Source of the DNA: Vespula vulgaris
Lineage: Eukaryota; Arthropoda; Insecta; Hymenoptera; Vespidae
Reading direction: 5' to 3'
NCBI RefSeq assembly: GCF_905475345.1
Contig: NC_066602.1
Location: 4,486,814-4,550,813, forward strand
Length of the DNA: 64,000 nt
Under the pieces are notes generated by a model. The model did no database searches and had not been told where the DNA came from. It saw only the letters and a program-made list of their open reading frames with translations. Made by a program: the position numbers and the translations under genes. Position 1 is the stretch's first letter, and each line of letters begins with the position of its first letter. This document shows, piece after piece, positions 1 through 22,977 of this stretch.

Positions 1-13
1 GGAACGGTCAACT

Positions 14-10257
<10,244 letters not shown>

Positions 10258-11016
10258 AACATATCTAACCCTTTCACTGCCTGTGTTTCCAAATCAAAAG
10301 GCTGAAATGGTGAAAATTTTAAACGATTATGTTTACATGAGAATTTGCTCTTTTCTGCGATTAAAAAAAGAATAATAATAATGCATATACACGTATATAT
10401 ACATATGTAATATGTATTGAAGGAAGAATCTAGTATGTATATGTACGTATGTGTGCGTGATATACGTACGTATGTGCAACGCTCTGAGAGCGGTGAAAGG
10501 GTTAGCATGGTCTACCCCAATGTGTACGCAGCCTCTGTGAGGCTGTATTTGAATATTTTTAATTTATACTCGTCGAAAAAATATAAACAAAAGAAAAGAA
10601 ATACAAAAAGTTAATATACACAGTTCAGCTGAGACACATGCGATCTTGTACAGTATTTGAATTTTAATGCATTGTCTCTTCAAACAGAATCATATGCATG
10701 AGAGAGAGATATGCAGAGACAGGGAGTACGAGGTTGGGAGGGGATTGATAATAATCGGAAGTCAAAGAAACAGTCAAAATCTAGTTAGCACAAAATTAAG
10801 AAATTAGTTAAACTATCGTTAATTCAATGCATTTCTCATAATCTTCCTTTTAAATGCAAATTGATATGAGAAATACATATTTGCCTTGATATCCAAATTG
10901 TATTTAAATATGATGTACCTATAATAATGCTTAGCTTATAGATAAAAAGAAGAAGTAAAGAAAGAAAAAAACAGAATATGATTTACATTGAAAAAACTAC
11001 TAGACTACTACTAGTA

Positions 11017-11532
<516 letters not shown>

Positions 11533-14236
11533 ACACATACACACGTGTATATTTACACGTACATAATTTATTTATTATTTGCGGACAGAAAGAGGAAGGG
11601 AGAGAGAGAGAAACTACAAAAGTAGTAGGTGTCAGTTATCATTTAAATTATTTAGATATATGTAAACATCTGTTTACCTAGCTTTCACATAGATAGACAA
11701 GTTTCAATAATCAACCAAAAGCTGTTGATTATAACACAAGGAAGAACACCAATTACGTTGATTAATGTAGAACCATTGTAATCTTGAGTTGGCACATCAA
11801 TAGATGATGTGCATCTCTGGACAAATGGTATGACTGAGAGAAAAACTGTTGCATATACTATTGTATATGATTATAGAACATAATTTTTTGTTAATAACTT
11901 GTTGATAGTTACCCAAGTTCCCCGGCTTTAAGTCAAGAATGCAGGATCAATCAATCAAATTCATCGAGTTGGATCTCTTAATATTGATCAAAATTTTGTG
12001 TAGTACACGTTACAATATAATTAAATGCTATCAAACTATTTTGACAATTATTGTTCAAAATTGGCCTAATCATATACTCTTTATTATGATAATATATATC
12101 AGCTTTATTTTGCAAAAAGCTCCTATATTTGCAATAGGAATTAAAAAAATGAAGGATAGAACACCTAGTAAACATCAAGTTTCAAATTGTTCAATTCATT
12201 GTTTAGAATTAATAAAAACATGCCAATGCATAATATATTGTAAATATTTTCAATATTACGAATAATTTCTTTTTCTTTCTTTTTTCTGTATCTAGGCGTT
12301 GCTTCTGTGTATCTATTGATAATTTTAAATATATAGCATACTATTTGTAATTAACTTTATATATGCAGCATCAAATTCAAATATTTGTATCAATATAATC
12401 TTTTGAATGCCTTATTATATTTTTGTGTAATAGTATGCACACTGCTTTTATATTTTTATTTAATTAAAAATTAAATTAAATTAAATTAAATTAAATTAAC
12501 AAAAACTAAATTATTCAGTTAAGTTTGTCTTCTTTTTTTCCACTAATTTACACATACACACAATATTATCAATAAGGAAAATATTTTGATAGTTGTTAGA
12601 TATTGATCAATTAAATATGGCTTTAAATATATGCATATTAAACATGCATGGTTTGCAATATTTCTATTGAAGAACCAATAACGCTACTTCCGAATAAAAG
12701 AAACATCCAAATAGATACTTCTGTGTGCATAATTTTAAAACATAATAACGTAAAAGAGATGTAAGAGAAGATCATAAAAAAAATATGCAACGAAATTATT
12801 ACACTTAATTAGATAAGGTATAAAATACAGCTTTGCATTAGTCGAAATAACCGTTAAAATTAAAAAAACAAGCCAAATAATATTTATAATTATCCTTTCT
12901 CTAATGTTATACGCTACAAAGATATAGACATAGCATAGATTTAAAGTAACAATGTATTTCCATCTTCTATTGTGTGTCAGCTTCGAAAAAAAAAGAAAAA
13001 ACATAGATACAGAATTTATGCAGACAAGAAAGAAAAATTAATATTTTAATCGTATCGATTTTGGTAAAGCCAATTATAGAAGACTCATCTTATTAGAAAA
13101 CTGAATAATATTGCAATGTTTTTTCAATTGTAAGATTGTCGCGCAAAATAGTTTTAATATCAATATTCTCACAATTTTTATCTTCTTTTTATAATCATTT
13201 TTAATTTTCAGCTTACTGAATCGCTGTTAGTTGTGTTTACATCATACAAAAGATTATAAACTGCATAGCCATTAAACATAAAGTCTATATATATGAGATA
13301 TATTCAGCAATAGATAACTTTTTCAACATATCAAAATTAACAAGTCTAGTAATAATTAACTGAAATTCTTCATGCGATCCGATACTTCGGAATATTATAA
13401 TTGCGATAATTATTCCATTGTACTTGAGATATTTTTCTGATAAATTATGATAGTAATCAATTGTATATATTATATGCATTGTCATTTGAAAGTATATACA
13501 TACATATATACATACACAAATTCAATCATTGGAACTTACAACAATATGCAACCCATATCATAAATATCAACAAAAGTTTTGTCATATTACATTATCATTG
13601 TATCTCGACGTATAATCATACATACATTGTACAAATATTTAATATATATCATCCACATCTTTTTTCAAAATTCTTCGTAGTTATGAATGTCCAAACTATT
13701 CGTATGCATATCATGTTTTGATCAAATGTTAGTTTTTCTTTTATAATAGGTGTACGAAAAAAAGAAACAAAAATAAAAGTGTTTAGTGTTAGTACAAGTA
13801 TTTCCTTTAATATACTTATATTTATCTGTTAATATACTTATATTTATACAATTTCTCTTAAAATGATAAAAGATTTTATCCGCTTAGGTTGATCGGTAAG
13901 CTAGAAATTTGCAATTTTAATAAAATTTTTTGTACCATGTAATAAATTTTAGAGTATTTTACTTATTTTTATACAATTATTGCAACGTCATTTTATTCAA
14001 ATTTATATTTAAAAAAGCAATACATATATTTTAGCAACATATTCGCTGCCGATAAGTTTTCTAATTTCTTTGTCCTATGCGTTTTTGTTAGTAGGTTCAT
14101 AAGTTTCTTTATCATATGCACTCTCTATCGGTAATATATACATCTTTACATTGCTTATCAATAGAATACTTACTTCTAACTTGTGACGTAATATCGTTAT
14201 AACCTATATTTTCATTTGGTGTCATTAAAAAGGTTT

Positions 14237-14432
14237 GCTTCTATATATTTTGTTGTTTAAATTTTAATTATATATTTAAACTTTTATATATATACATACA
14301 TTTATATTCTGCATATAATAATTATTATATGATGCTTCTATATATTTTGTTGTTTAAATTTTAATTATATATTTAAACTTTTATATATATATACATAAAT
14401 TTATATTCTGCATATAATAATTGTTATATGAT
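14237..14432. repeat. Tandem duplication, two copies of about 97 bases
   Basis: The segment starting GCTTCTATATATTTTGTTG at 14237 recurs at 14334 with only a few differences (an extra TA, C/A and A/G changes). It lies about 200 bases upstream of the NDUFB6 start codon. Confidence 0.85.
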
Positions 14433-14628
14433 TTTTAATAATTACATAAATTGAATGTGCTTTTTATTCTATTTCTTTAAATCTTTTAGTTTTTTACAAC
14501 AAACAAAAAATAAAGTTGTAAAATAATTTTAACTTTGTTTTTCTTCAACTTTAAATTAAAAATTATAGTTTTTCAAATAATCTTACATAATATAATATAA
14601 TTTGTATTCTTCGTTAAAGATAAACATC

Positions 14629-15330
14629 ATGAAGGGGCCACCACAGAAAACAGAGGACATGACCATAATGTTGGAGCGTCGTTTATCTAGAAATAGAGAA
14701 CGTTTGATAGGTATGACAGATGAAGAACGTGCATGGCGTGCAAAGTTTTTAAAGGATCAAATATTAGATCCCTGTGAACCAGTAATATCACCAGATTATT
14801 ATAAAAAAAGATATAATCCAATTAGAAGATTTTACAGAGCTCCTTTGGATAAAGTTGAAAATATGTTGGTTCCTCTAGTGGTAATTTGACATATCATTTA
14901 TTTCTAAGTTAAAAATTGATACCAAAATAATATTCATCGTTTCATTATAGGGTTCTACTTGGGCTGATGGATTACGTCATATTACAGCAAAGAGTATTAT
15001 GGGAATCATTTTTATATACTCTGCTTGTTATTACTTTAAATATAATGGACACGTAAGTTTTGGATTTATATTGATATCAATATCACAATGATTTTCTAAT
15101 AATACGAGTTTAGTTTGTAATTTATCACTTTCTGTATTATTTGTGTTATCATGATCTGTTCAGCAATATAATTATATTATTTTATATAGGATTGGACAAA
15201 ATCAGGAGGCTGGAGAACTTCATTTTCACGTATTAAACAGTTTCCTAGTGATCCAGGTTTTCCCAGCACTGAGGTACGATGCAAAGGTAATGAATTTGCA
15301 AAATATGGATTTGATAAATCACCCATATAA
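14629..15330 (+). CDS. NDUFB6: NADH dehydrogenase 1 beta subcomplex subunit 6 (ND-B17)
   Basis: This is an accessory subunit of the membrane arm of mitochondrial complex I. Exons 14629-14880, 14951-15052 and 15190-15330 give 164 residues (human about 128). Family landmarks are FLKDQILDPCEPV near residue 45, the single hydrophobic segment MGIIFIYSACYYFKYNG near 100-117, and a C-terminal FPSDPGFP segment. The start MKGPPQKTED was chosen as the first methionine giving the family N-terminus. Upstream codons in the same frame (from 14602) lack an ATG. No mitochondrial presequence is expected for this family. A tandem duplication lies just upstream. Confidence 0.88.
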
Positions 15331-15563
15331 AATATGAATACTATTAGTGTATAATATAGTTATTTGATATAATAAATAAATGGAGTGGTAGAAAGGAAAA
15401 TTGTGCCATTTATTATATCAATACTATTTCTTCCTGCTACAAATATTGTGAAGTATGTATTATTTTATTAATATATGCGTTACTATATTTTAACTTTATA
15501 ATATTTTATTAACCACATATATTATACTATGCAATTTTTCCATAATGTTTTCAAATATGTATA

Positions 15564-15611
<48 letters not shown>

Positions 15612-15985
15612 GTATGTACATAAGTACGTATGTATGTATGAATGTATGTATATAATTAGTATTATATAAATCTCCCTTATATAATATTATAAATTATGTA
15701 TTATATGTATCTGCATTATAAACATGTTATTGGTGTAAAAGCGTAATATCCACAACCTTTACTTAAATTTACTTTGTACATGTAACAAATATTGGCAGTT
15801 CATATAAATAATAAATTACTAATCTGTAACACACAACTGTTACAGATGAATAAATATATTAAATATTACATATGATAGATGATATTCTACATTATCTTAT
15901 TTGAATATAATCTTTTAATTATACAATAACGCATAAACAATTTTTTATTCTAATTTATATTATAAAAAAGCATCACATTATTATA
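15331..15985. other. NDUFB6 3' flank, AT-rich with TA repeat
   Basis: Non-coding AT-rich DNA with a TG/TA microsatellite near 15560-15655. It probably includes the NDUFB6 3'UTR. No gene was seen. Confidence 0.6.
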
Positions 15986-16195
15986 ATGAGCATCAAACAG
16001 AATTATTTCTTTACCTTTGGACGTTCTAAAAGTGGAAGTGATGGTAATGATGATTCACCAGGATTGCCCAACCAAACTGATTTACTAAAACGACCTTTTA
16101 TCACAGGTGCTTGCCATTTAGTACTGCACATAATAGTAGTCGTAGGTTTCTCTGTAGTGATCGCGGCCGTAGTTACAACCTTAAAAATGCAATAA
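15986..16195 (+). CDS. Unidentified 69-residue single-pass membrane microprotein
   Basis: A single-exon frame with ATG at 15986 and TAA at 16195. The first 40 residues are polar (FGRSKSGSDGNDDSPG). A strongly hydrophobic segment of about 25 residues follows (LVLHIIVVVGFSVVIAAVV), then TTLKMQ. That is the arrangement of a C-terminal tail anchor. Base composition is less AT-biased than its flanks, with GATCGCGGCCG inside the membrane segment, which argues for coding. A polyadenylation-like AATAAA lies about 40 bases downstream. It could be a separate gene or an alternative last exon of the gene to its left. I do not recognise the family. Confidence 0.5.
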   Translation: MSIKQNYFFTFGRSKSGSDGNDDSPGLPNQTDLLKRPFITGACHLVLHIIVVVGFSVVIAAVVTTLKMQ

Positions 16196-17245
16196 AAGTT
16201 ACTTAGAATAGTTTAATATACAATCAACAACTAAAATAAAGTTCCTCATTAATAATAGCACAGATTTTTAATAAGACGAATTTTTATAAAGTCGAGCTTC
16301 ATTAAAGCTATATAATATGAAAATCTAAAAATTATTTATAAAGAAGATATTAAACAAATTAAGAGATAAATAGATAAGTTATAAGGAAGTTACGTTAAGT
16401 ATAATTTAGAATTAACAAATTAATTTTTCATTTATCATAAATTACACAGGTGTGTAAAAATGTTTTCAATATTCAGTACATCATAACTCTTTATATAGAC
16501 AAAATTTACATCTCATGTTATATTGCGAAAGAAAAATAGTTCTTCTCTAGGAAAAAAATAAAAGCGTATTTAATAATATATATAAATTTTTATTAATAGT
16601 AAAATATTTTACAAATTTATCAGAAAGTAACTTCTATAATGTACATATAAAAGTATAAGTTTATAAACTATTGTAATGTTTAATTATTTTCTCTTTTTTC
16701 CAGATAATGTTTTTGTAATAATGATATTATAAGTATGATAACATAGGCCTTTATGTATCTCTCAATAGCTTTTATATCTCAATTATAGTATTACAACTGA
16801 AGAATTGGAAACATCAGGTTCATTTTTTTCTGCATATAATTCAAATAATAACATAGAGGAGATACTTCATTAACTACTCCAAAATAACGAAGAGAGAACA
16901 ATATTGATAATTATAAATAATCATAAATATGGTCTCTGAAACTATTATTGATAGTATTCACACATTTTCATTTCATAGTACTTTTTAAAAAATAATTTAT
17001 TGTGAAAATATAAATTTGTTTGTAATAGCAAGAAAAATGTAAATACTTTTACAAAAAAAAAGGAAAGAAAAAAAAAGAAAAAGAAAAAAAGCAGCACAAT
17101 AATACTTTTTATTTGATAAAATGTATGTGCTGGAGATATAATTTTAATATGTATCCATGTATTTGTCATCATAATAACAAAGATCATATGATTATTGATT
17201 CTGTTTAAATGGAAATCAATCTTATTTTCTATTCTAAAGTATATT
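16196..17245. other. Convergent interval before Seh1
   Basis: AT-rich DNA between the microprotein (+) and the Seh1 stop (-). It probably holds both 3'UTRs and includes A-rich tracts near 17055-17090. No gene was seen. Confidence 0.6.
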
Positions 17246-18663
17246 CTAATGCCAAGGTACTTGATTTGGATGACTGATGGAACCCAATTTGTAGTACTTT
17301 GCAGTAGAAGGTGGTGGGATTCCTGTGGGTTGATTAGGTGGAGTAGCTGCAGCAGGAGTTTCAGCATTTTGAGCAGAAGTACCATCTCCTTTCAGAACAG
17401 CAATGCATTTCCAATTGTTAATATAGTTATCTTTCCATAATCGAACACAACCGTCATCACCAGAACTTGCTAAAATAGTTCCCATAATGTTCCAGCATAC
17501 ATGCCACACTGTAGTGTAATGATCATCAAATTGTGCAGCAGTGGTTATCTCAAAACGTGATAAACCATTTTGTGCACTTTCCCTATAGATATAATTAAAA
17601 TAATTTTGTGATAGATATTCTCTAGATTATTTTTTTTTTTTTTATTCAAAAAATTATTTACTTACTGCATCGGTTTCAAAATAATTATTCTTACATCCTT
17701 TGTAGCTACAGCTAATGTATGAAAACTTCTACCTAAATTAGGTGCAAACGCGATATCGTGAACTGGATCAATAATATTTGACAGTGTTTCAGTTTTTGTC
17801 CACCGTCTACTACCCTCTGAATATTCATATATAAAAACTTTCCCTCCACTAGATGAATTTGTATCATCACTTCCAACTGCTATCATTGGTGGATGTAATC
17901 TAATGTATATATGAATACGTTATTTGTATATATAAGAATTATATTCTAGAATTTATAAATCAAACATTACTTGTTATACATTGTAATATTAATTTTACCT
18001 TGATAACGAGGGATTCCATGTGAGACAACTACATGGAAGTTTACAACTAATATCATGTTGTAAAGTCCATTGACTCAAATTCATAATATCTGGTGCTTCG
18101 TATATTCTAATTACTCCATCTGCACTACAAGTTATCAGTAAAAGTCCTAACATCTTTGGTGCAAATTTAACATCTGTGACAGATGTCCTGGAATCTACTA
18201 AATTTGTTCTTCTAACCCAATGGCGCATACCACGCTCTCCAGATCCTGATCCTTCAACTGTATTAGATATGAAGAAACAATATAATACACAATACTATAA
18301 GACATAGTACTAAATAGATATATATATATACCTATTTCTTCCCAAACAGCTGCAGTACGATCAAAAGAGCAAGTTGCAAGAACTTGACCAAATTCAGGAT
18401 GTGCCCATGTAACTTTCCAAACTGATCCACTATGCGCTTTCCATGAAGCAGTCAAGTGCCAATTTCCATGCTCATCTTCATCCCACACCTATTTTTCAAT
18501 GAGTGTATTCAATATTTTTCATTAAATTTATTTCAATAATATATACCAATACCTTTACAAATTGATCACTTGAACATGTTGCCATTCGTTGCCCATAAAA
18601 GTCATATGCAATGTCATGAATTAAATCCTTATGTTCCGCATTAATACTATGTGCTTCGAACAT
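17246..18663 (-). CDS. Seh1: Seh1, WD40 nucleoporin and GATOR2 subunit
   Basis: Seh1 is a beta-propeller protein of the Nup107-160 (Y) complex of the nuclear pore and of the GATOR2 amino-acid-sensing complex. Minus-strand exons are 18553-18663, 18332-18488, 17999-18257, 17666-17899 and 17246-17582, giving 365 residues. Diagnostic strings are MFEAHSINAEHKDLIHDIAY at the start, ASWKAHSGSVWKVTWAHPEF, and CSFDRTAAVWEE (residues about 40-90). DDGCVRLWKDNYINNWKC lies near the C-terminus. The C-terminal tail is low-complexity (Ala, Pro, Thr). All exon phases agree. The gene is head to head with BOP1, with 607 bases between start codons. Confidence 0.95.
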
Positions 18664-19270
18664 TGTTAATAATTTTATTTAATGCAATTTACTTTTTTAT
18701 TTATCATATGCATATGTATGTATGTATATATCAATCGTAAGTTTAAAAAGGTTAGGTCTCAGTTGTTTGTGTCTCCCGCTATTGGCCTTGTTTAGAAATA
18801 ATTAGTAAAATATTAATTATAATTTTAAATTACTTTATAAATATTACAAGATATAATTAGCTTATAAAAATTTGTTCCAGAATACGAATAATTATATTTG
18901 TTTTAAATTTTATCGCAAAATTTATTTCGCAGAAATAAGAATAAAAATAAAGAAATATATATATCGATTAAAATAATTCACTCACTTATTCATAAATAAT
19001 TTAATAATATAAACATTTATAATGTTATTTATCTTTTAACTTCTTTCAGTAATCATTTTACATTCAAATTAAATATTTATAAATTTGTGCATTTAAGTAA
19101 TGCAATTTTAGTTGCATCATAGAACCACTAGTGTCGCTACAATATAGTATTACTGTTTCTATTCTTTTATTGATATGTTCATCTCCTTTAGCTACAATGA
19201 ATATTACAGTGTGACCATGTGTTCAAATACTTTGTAAATTAATTTTTAGGTTCTAAAAAAGAAAACGAGA
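18664..19270. promoter_or_regulatory. Divergent Seh1/BOP1 intergenic promoter region
   Basis: This 607-base interval separates two oppositely transcribed start codons. It contains an inverted CCAAT (CTATTGGCC) near 18779. It also has an AG at about 19249 just upstream of the BOP1 ATG, so a small upstream BOP1 exon is possible. Shared regulation is an inference from position. Confidence 0.45.
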
Positions 19271-22200
19271 ATGAGAATGCAAAAGAAACTTTTAAAACGA
19301 AAGCAAGAAAATTTAAAAACCGAAACTGACCAACAACAAAATGCAAAAACTTCACAAGATTTTAAAAATACTGAGGTATATTATTTATTTAACTTATTTA
19401 TCTTTTTCAATTTTTTACAATTTTGATATTTTAGGGTTCAGACACTGAAGATTTTCTTGTAACTGAACTAGATAGTAATGAAGATAGCACAGACGAAGAA
19501 TTAGAAAATGATGACGATATTCCTGAATCTGATGTAGAAAAAGATCCAATTGTTTTTACATCTGATGAAGAAGGTAGTGAATTAGAATTTGAGACTGATT
19601 CAGAAGATGATGATAGCGCGCAAGATGAAGAAAAAGAAGATAAAGTTGATGATGAAGATATAGTTGAAGAAGAAAATAGCGATAATAACGAAGAAGAAAA
19701 ACAGAAAAAAAATGATACAAATGAAGATAAAAATAAAAGTAAGATTAAAGAAACTAAAATAGATTTAGATTCTAAACAGAAAAATAAGAAGAATAAGTTT
19801 GTAAATAATTTCAATGAATCAAATAAAGCAAAAGCAAATTTAAATTTTGGAGAATCTTCAAAATATAAAAGATATAATAAAGAATTAAAAGAGAAGAATG
19901 ATACTAATTCTCAGAACAAGCAAGTAAAAGTTTTAAATAAAATACAATCAGCTAATGACGTTGAATCAAATGATAAAAATAATGGTAAGTCAAACAAACT
20001 GAATTAAATATACAATCAGAGATAGGAATAATATTTTATTCTTGCTATGTAGATGACGAATATGAATATGACAGTTCGGATGAGGAGGATATACGTAATA
20101 CCGTGGGTAACATACCTATGAAATGGTATGATGAATATGATCACATCGGTTATAACTGGGAAGGTAAAAAAATATTGAAACCTGAGAAAGGTGATCAATT
20201 GGATAATTTCTTAAAGAGAATGGAGGATCCAGATTTTTGGAGAACAATAAAAGATCCTCAAACTGGACAAGATATTGTACTTAGTGAAGCTGACATACAG
20301 TTAATTACTAGAATACAAAAGCAGAAGATTCCTGACGTGCAGTTTGATGAATACTCTGTAAGTCTAATATTTCTGTGATATAAAATTATTTTGAAATCTT
20401 TCGTTTTCTTTTTAATTATGTTCTATTACATATATAGCCCTGGATAGAATGGTTTACTTCAGAAGTTATGAAAACGCCACTTCGTAATTTTCCTGAACAC
20501 AAACGTTCATTTTTACCTTCTAAACCAGAAGCCAGAAAAGTATCAAAATTGGTACATGCATTAAAAATGGGTTGGATGAAATCTACAGCTGAAACAGAAA
20601 AAGAAAAGCAACAAAAGGGTAAAGCACCAGACTTCTATATGCTATGGCAATCTGATGATCAAGCTGAAGAAATGCGTAGGATTCACAAACATATACCGGC
20701 ACCTAAAAGACATTTGCCTGGTCATGCAGAGAGTTATAATCCTCCACCAGAATATCTATTCGATAAAAAAGAACTTAAAGAATGGAATAAATTAAAGGCA
20801 ACTCCATGGAAAAGGAAGTTACATTTTATTCCACAAAAATATACTTCTTTAAGAGAAGTACCTGCATATCCTAGATATATCAAGGAAAGATTCCGAAGGT
20901 GTTTAGATTTGTATTTGTGTCCTAGAGCATTAAAAATGAGATTGACAATAGAACCTGAAGCTTTGGTACCACAGTTACCTAGTCCAAAAGATTTGCAACC
21001 ATTTCCAACCACAATGTCTATGATCTTTAAAGGTCATACAGATATGATTCGAAGTATTACAGTAGATCCAATTGGACAGTACATTGCATCCGGTGGAGAT
21101 GACATGATGCTGAAAAGTATAAATCTATATTTTTTATTTATTAAAAACTATAATTTTTATAGAATCTGCAATAAGTTTGATTCATATATTTTTTACAGTT
21201 TGGGAAATAGCTACAGGCAGATGTACAAAAACAGTGTCTTGCGGTGGTATAATTAGAAGTGTTGCTTGGTGTCCTAATCAAGCAATATCTCTCATAGCTG
21301 TTGCAGCAGATAAAAAAGTTCTCTTAATAAATCCAGGTGTTGGTGATCATCTTATTACGACTAAAACAGATCAGTTATTAGAAATAATACCACAAAGTGA
21401 TGTTATAGGTATTAATATTGTAACTTTAATCATTTAATTCATTTATTTTTATGTTGCATTTATTAATCTAATACTATACTGATATATTATTTCAATAGTT
21501 AGCGAAAAAGTAAAATCAGCTGTACAGTGGGAACAGGCAGAGGGTGAATCATGGAATAAAGGAATTAGAATAATATTGAACCATTTTAAAACTGTAAAGC
21601 AAGTTACATGGCATGGTAAAGGTGATTACTTTGCCGCGGTTATGCCTGATGGTCAAAATAGATCTGTTTTAATAAATCAATTATCAAAAAGAAGATCGCA
21701 ATTACCATTCACTAAATCAAAAGGTTTAATACAATGTGTATTGTTCCATCCAATAAGACCTTTTCTATTTGTTGCAGTATGTTACATATTATATTTAAAT
21801 TAAATATAACACTAATTATATTTTTTATATTATCATGATATTATTTGTAGACTCAGAGAAATGTTAGAATATATGATTTGGTGAAACAAGAAATGGTGAA
21901 AAAATTATTGTCAAACTCACAATGGATATCAACAATGTCTATACACCCTGGTATAGTATTTATGTTTGATTTTGGAATTGTATATCATAATTTAATATCA
22001 TATATTTTTTATTAAATCATCTCTTATACTACTTTATATATCATTTTAGGTGGTGACAATATTTTGGTTGGCACTTATGATCGTAAAATGTTATGGTTCG
22101 ATTTAGATTTAAGTACGAAGCCGTATCAAACATTACGTTTACATGGTACAGGTGTACGAGGTGTAACTTTCCATAAACGTTATCCCCTTTTTGCTTCTGG

Positions 22201-22493
22201 TGCTGATGATAGAAGTCTTATTGTTTCACATGGAATGGTATACAAGTAAGATGAAACTATGTCTTTTATTCGCAATTTCTTTTTTATATATCATTATTTC
22301 ATAGGGTATTAATATTATTAATATTTTTCTCATTTTCAGTGATTTATTACAAAATCCGTTAATAGTACCATTAAAAAGATTATGTAATCATGAATCATAT
22401 AATGATTTTGGAATTTTGGATGTCATGTTTCACCCTACTCAACCGTGGGTCTTTTCTGCAGGAGCTGATTCAACGATACGAATGTATACATAA
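19271..22493 (+). CDS. BOP1: BOP1, ribosome biogenesis WD40 protein
   Basis: BOP1 is the scaffold of the PeBoW complex (PES1-BOP1-WDR12), needed for 27S/32S pre-rRNA processing and 60S assembly in the nucleolus. Exons: 19271-19375, 19435-19984, 20053-20357, 20438-21116, 21199-21408, 21499-21776, 21851-21950, 22050-22245, 22340-22493, for 858 residues. A basic start (KKLLKRKQ) is followed by a long acidic Glu/Asp/Ser/Lys region (about 36-220). The BOP1 N-terminal domain follows, with IPMKWYDEYDHIGYNWEGKK and PWIEWFTSEVMKTPLRNFPE. A C-terminal WD40 propeller runs from FKGHTDMIRSITVDP to the end (SAGADSTIRMYT). The protein is longer than human BOP1 (746), mostly through the acidic region. The true first exon could lie further upstream, because the frame stays open to an AG at 19249. 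Confidence 0.94.
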
Positions 22494-22977
22494 TATGTTT
22501 ACTAATTGTTAATTATTTTGATATAGAAATAAAAAATGCTGAAATATCATTCTGTGACAGAATTGTAATAATGTACATTATTGCATCTAAAGTATTATAT
22601 ATTTTCTATTTATAATAAATTACAATGAATGAAATATAAAAAACGAAAAACACGTATAGGAACTTGTACATTGCAACAGTAATGATATATAGGGAAAAAA
22701 ACAAAGAAATGAACAACTTCATCGTAAACTTTGAATAACAGAATTCATAAAGAATAGACAACTCAAGTCCTTATTAATATGTTTCTCTCTGTTATACTAT
22801 TCATCATCTGACGATGGCTATTGGAGGTATGAATAACAGAATTCATAAGGATAGACAACTCAAGTCCTTATTAATATGTTTCTCTCTGTTATACTATTCA
22901 TCATCTGACGATGGCTATTGGAGGTATGAAAATGTAATATATAAATAAAATATGAGTAATACATGTCATTATGTATA
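22494..22977. other. Convergent BOP1/TRMO 3' interval
   Basis: The two genes end 484 bases apart. A candidate BOP1 polyadenylation signal AATAAA lies near 22528. Most of the rest is the 98-base tandem duplication described separately. Confidence 0.6.
22732..22929. repeat. 98-base tandem duplication between BOP1 and TRMO
   Basis: Two almost identical copies begin TGAATAACAGAATTCATAA at 22732 and 22830. They differ by a base or two (AAAGAATAG versus AAGGATAG). Near-identity in otherwise diverging AT-rich DNA implies a recent event. The duplication falls in the probable 3'UTR of one or both genes. Confidence 0.9.

Noticed and set aside
11939..12265. 108-residue plus-strand frame after the TAC array
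   Set aside because: AT-driven composition (Ile, Lys, Tyr, Cys), no family match and no splice context; treated as chance.
19431..19814. 127-residue Ser/Leu/Phe-rich minus-strand frame
   Set aside because: It is the shadow of the acidic Glu/Asp region of BOP1 on the plus strand.
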